Below are positions 63,691 through 64,000 of a stretch of 64,000 nucleotides of DNA, piece after piece. Within the stretch, counting starts at the first letter, position 1; each line of letters begins with the position of its first letter. The notes under the pieces were generated by a model that ran no database searches, was not told the DNA's origin, and worked only from the letters and a program-made list of their open reading frames with translations. The position numbers and the translations under genes were made by a program. Source of the DNA: Albula goreensis (lineage: Eukaryota > Chordata > Actinopteri > Albuliformes > Albulidae); contig CM040764.1 in assembly GCA_022829145.1 (NCBI GenBank), forward strand, positions 992,001-1,056,000. Reading direction: 5' to 3'.

Positions 63691-64000
63691 CCTCAGTTAG
63701 TGACATTACAAGTTTCCCTTTCAAACTTTCAGGAAGATCACAAGTCTCTGGAGATGATGATTTTACCTTTTCTTTGTTATCTTTCATCCAGTTGAAGAAA
63801 GATAGCAGATTACAGTCACAGTTCCAAGGGTTATTGTTCAGATATATCTTTGTAAGTTTTGTTAATGTGTCAAATATTCCATCAGGAAGAGTTTTCAAGT
63901 TATTATCTGCCAGCTTGAGGGTAGTCAGCTCTGATAATTTCTCAAAGGTTGTATCATCTAATGATGCAATCTTGTTTTTTTGTAGATTCAATTCTTTGAG
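63455..64000 (-). CDS. Second LRR-mucin gene copy, 3' part (runs off the window)
   Basis: Encodes the last LRRs (LQKNKIASLDDTTFEKLSEL, LTTLKLADNNLKTLPDG), the C-terminal cap (NPWNCDCNLLSFFNWMKDN...LICP) and a Thr-rich stalk, ending at a TAG at 63,455-63,457. From 63,625 to 64,000 it aligns base for base with 54,234-54,609 with only about three differences that I can see (for example K to N in CDCK/CDCN and L to M in FFNWL/FFNWM). The stop comes from 'ggctaagtact' where sister units have 'ggcaaagtact'. No membrane span follows, so the product would be secreted unless spliced otherwise. The 5' part is outside the window. Confidence 0.8.
   Translation of the reverse strand, partial: LKELNLQKNKIASLDDTTFEKLSELTTLKLADNNLKTLPDGIFDTLTKLTKIYLNNNPWNCDCNLLSFFNWMKDNKEKVKSSSPETCDLPESLKGKLVMSLTEDQLICPTAPPITITLPPTTTTSTTVAMTTMTTAGPIYPTAPPVASTLPPTTTTSTTVAMTTMTTAGPIYPTAPPVTST

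Noticed and set aside
63377..63700. Cys/Ser-rich and Val-rich plus ORFs (107 and 74 codons)
   Set aside because: Antisense shadows of the 96-bp stalk repeat in the second LRR copy.

Overview
The window looks like nuclear DNA from a teleost fish. The genes are split by GT-AG introns and the intergenic DNA is AT-rich. There are long TG/CA tracts and many minisatellites. Recognisable fish-type mobile elements are present: hAT/ZBED, Tc1 and IS630-type mariner, Harbinger, L1-like LINEs, a Ty3/gypsy integrase fragment, a tRNA-derived SINE, and short repeats carrying a gctcttatccagagcg-like hairpin. I cannot name the species.

Layout. 1-850 is a 43-bp minisatellite. 851-14,000 is intergenic or intronic DNA with hAT and LINE remnants. 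14,491-17,550 (+) carries exons 2-6 of a phospholipid phosphatase that most resembles PLPP2; exon 1 was not found. Its exon 5 is broken by a unit of the intron-4 minisatellite. 17,551-28,478 is mostly non-coding, with several minisatellites. 28,479-30,575 (+) is a two-exon HARBI1-like Harbinger transposase gene, open except for one 1-nt frameshift just before the catalytic Glu. 31,560-41,900 holds possible untranslated exons, a 44-codon ORF with one hydrophobic segment, an IS630/Tc1-type remnant, an L1 remnant and a 39-bp minisatellite.

41,925-43,512 and 47,115-48,311 (+) are two tandem paralogues of a small single-pass membrane protein. Each has two exons and the same intron position, and the two share an almost identical membrane/juxtamembrane block. 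49,140-50,500 is L1 and Tc1 debris. 53,342-55,620 (-) is a 14-LRR protein with a Thr/Pro mucin-like stalk and a transmembrane tail, an arrangement like platelet GPIb-alpha with LRRs resembling CPN2, LRRC15 and GP V. A 14-nt partial repeat shifts the stalk out of frame. A second copy, nearly identical over the part seen, runs off the right edge (63,455-64,000, -). It has a different stalk repeat and a nonsense codon, so it would lack a membrane anchor. Between the two copies lie a decayed Harbinger transposase with its own TATA box and a probable solo LTR.

Minisatellites recur through the window and sit inside nearly every gene: all plpp2 introns examined, both small-membrane-protein introns, and the mucin stalks. 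Several touch splice sites or reading frames directly. This density would suit a subtelomeric location, but that is inference.
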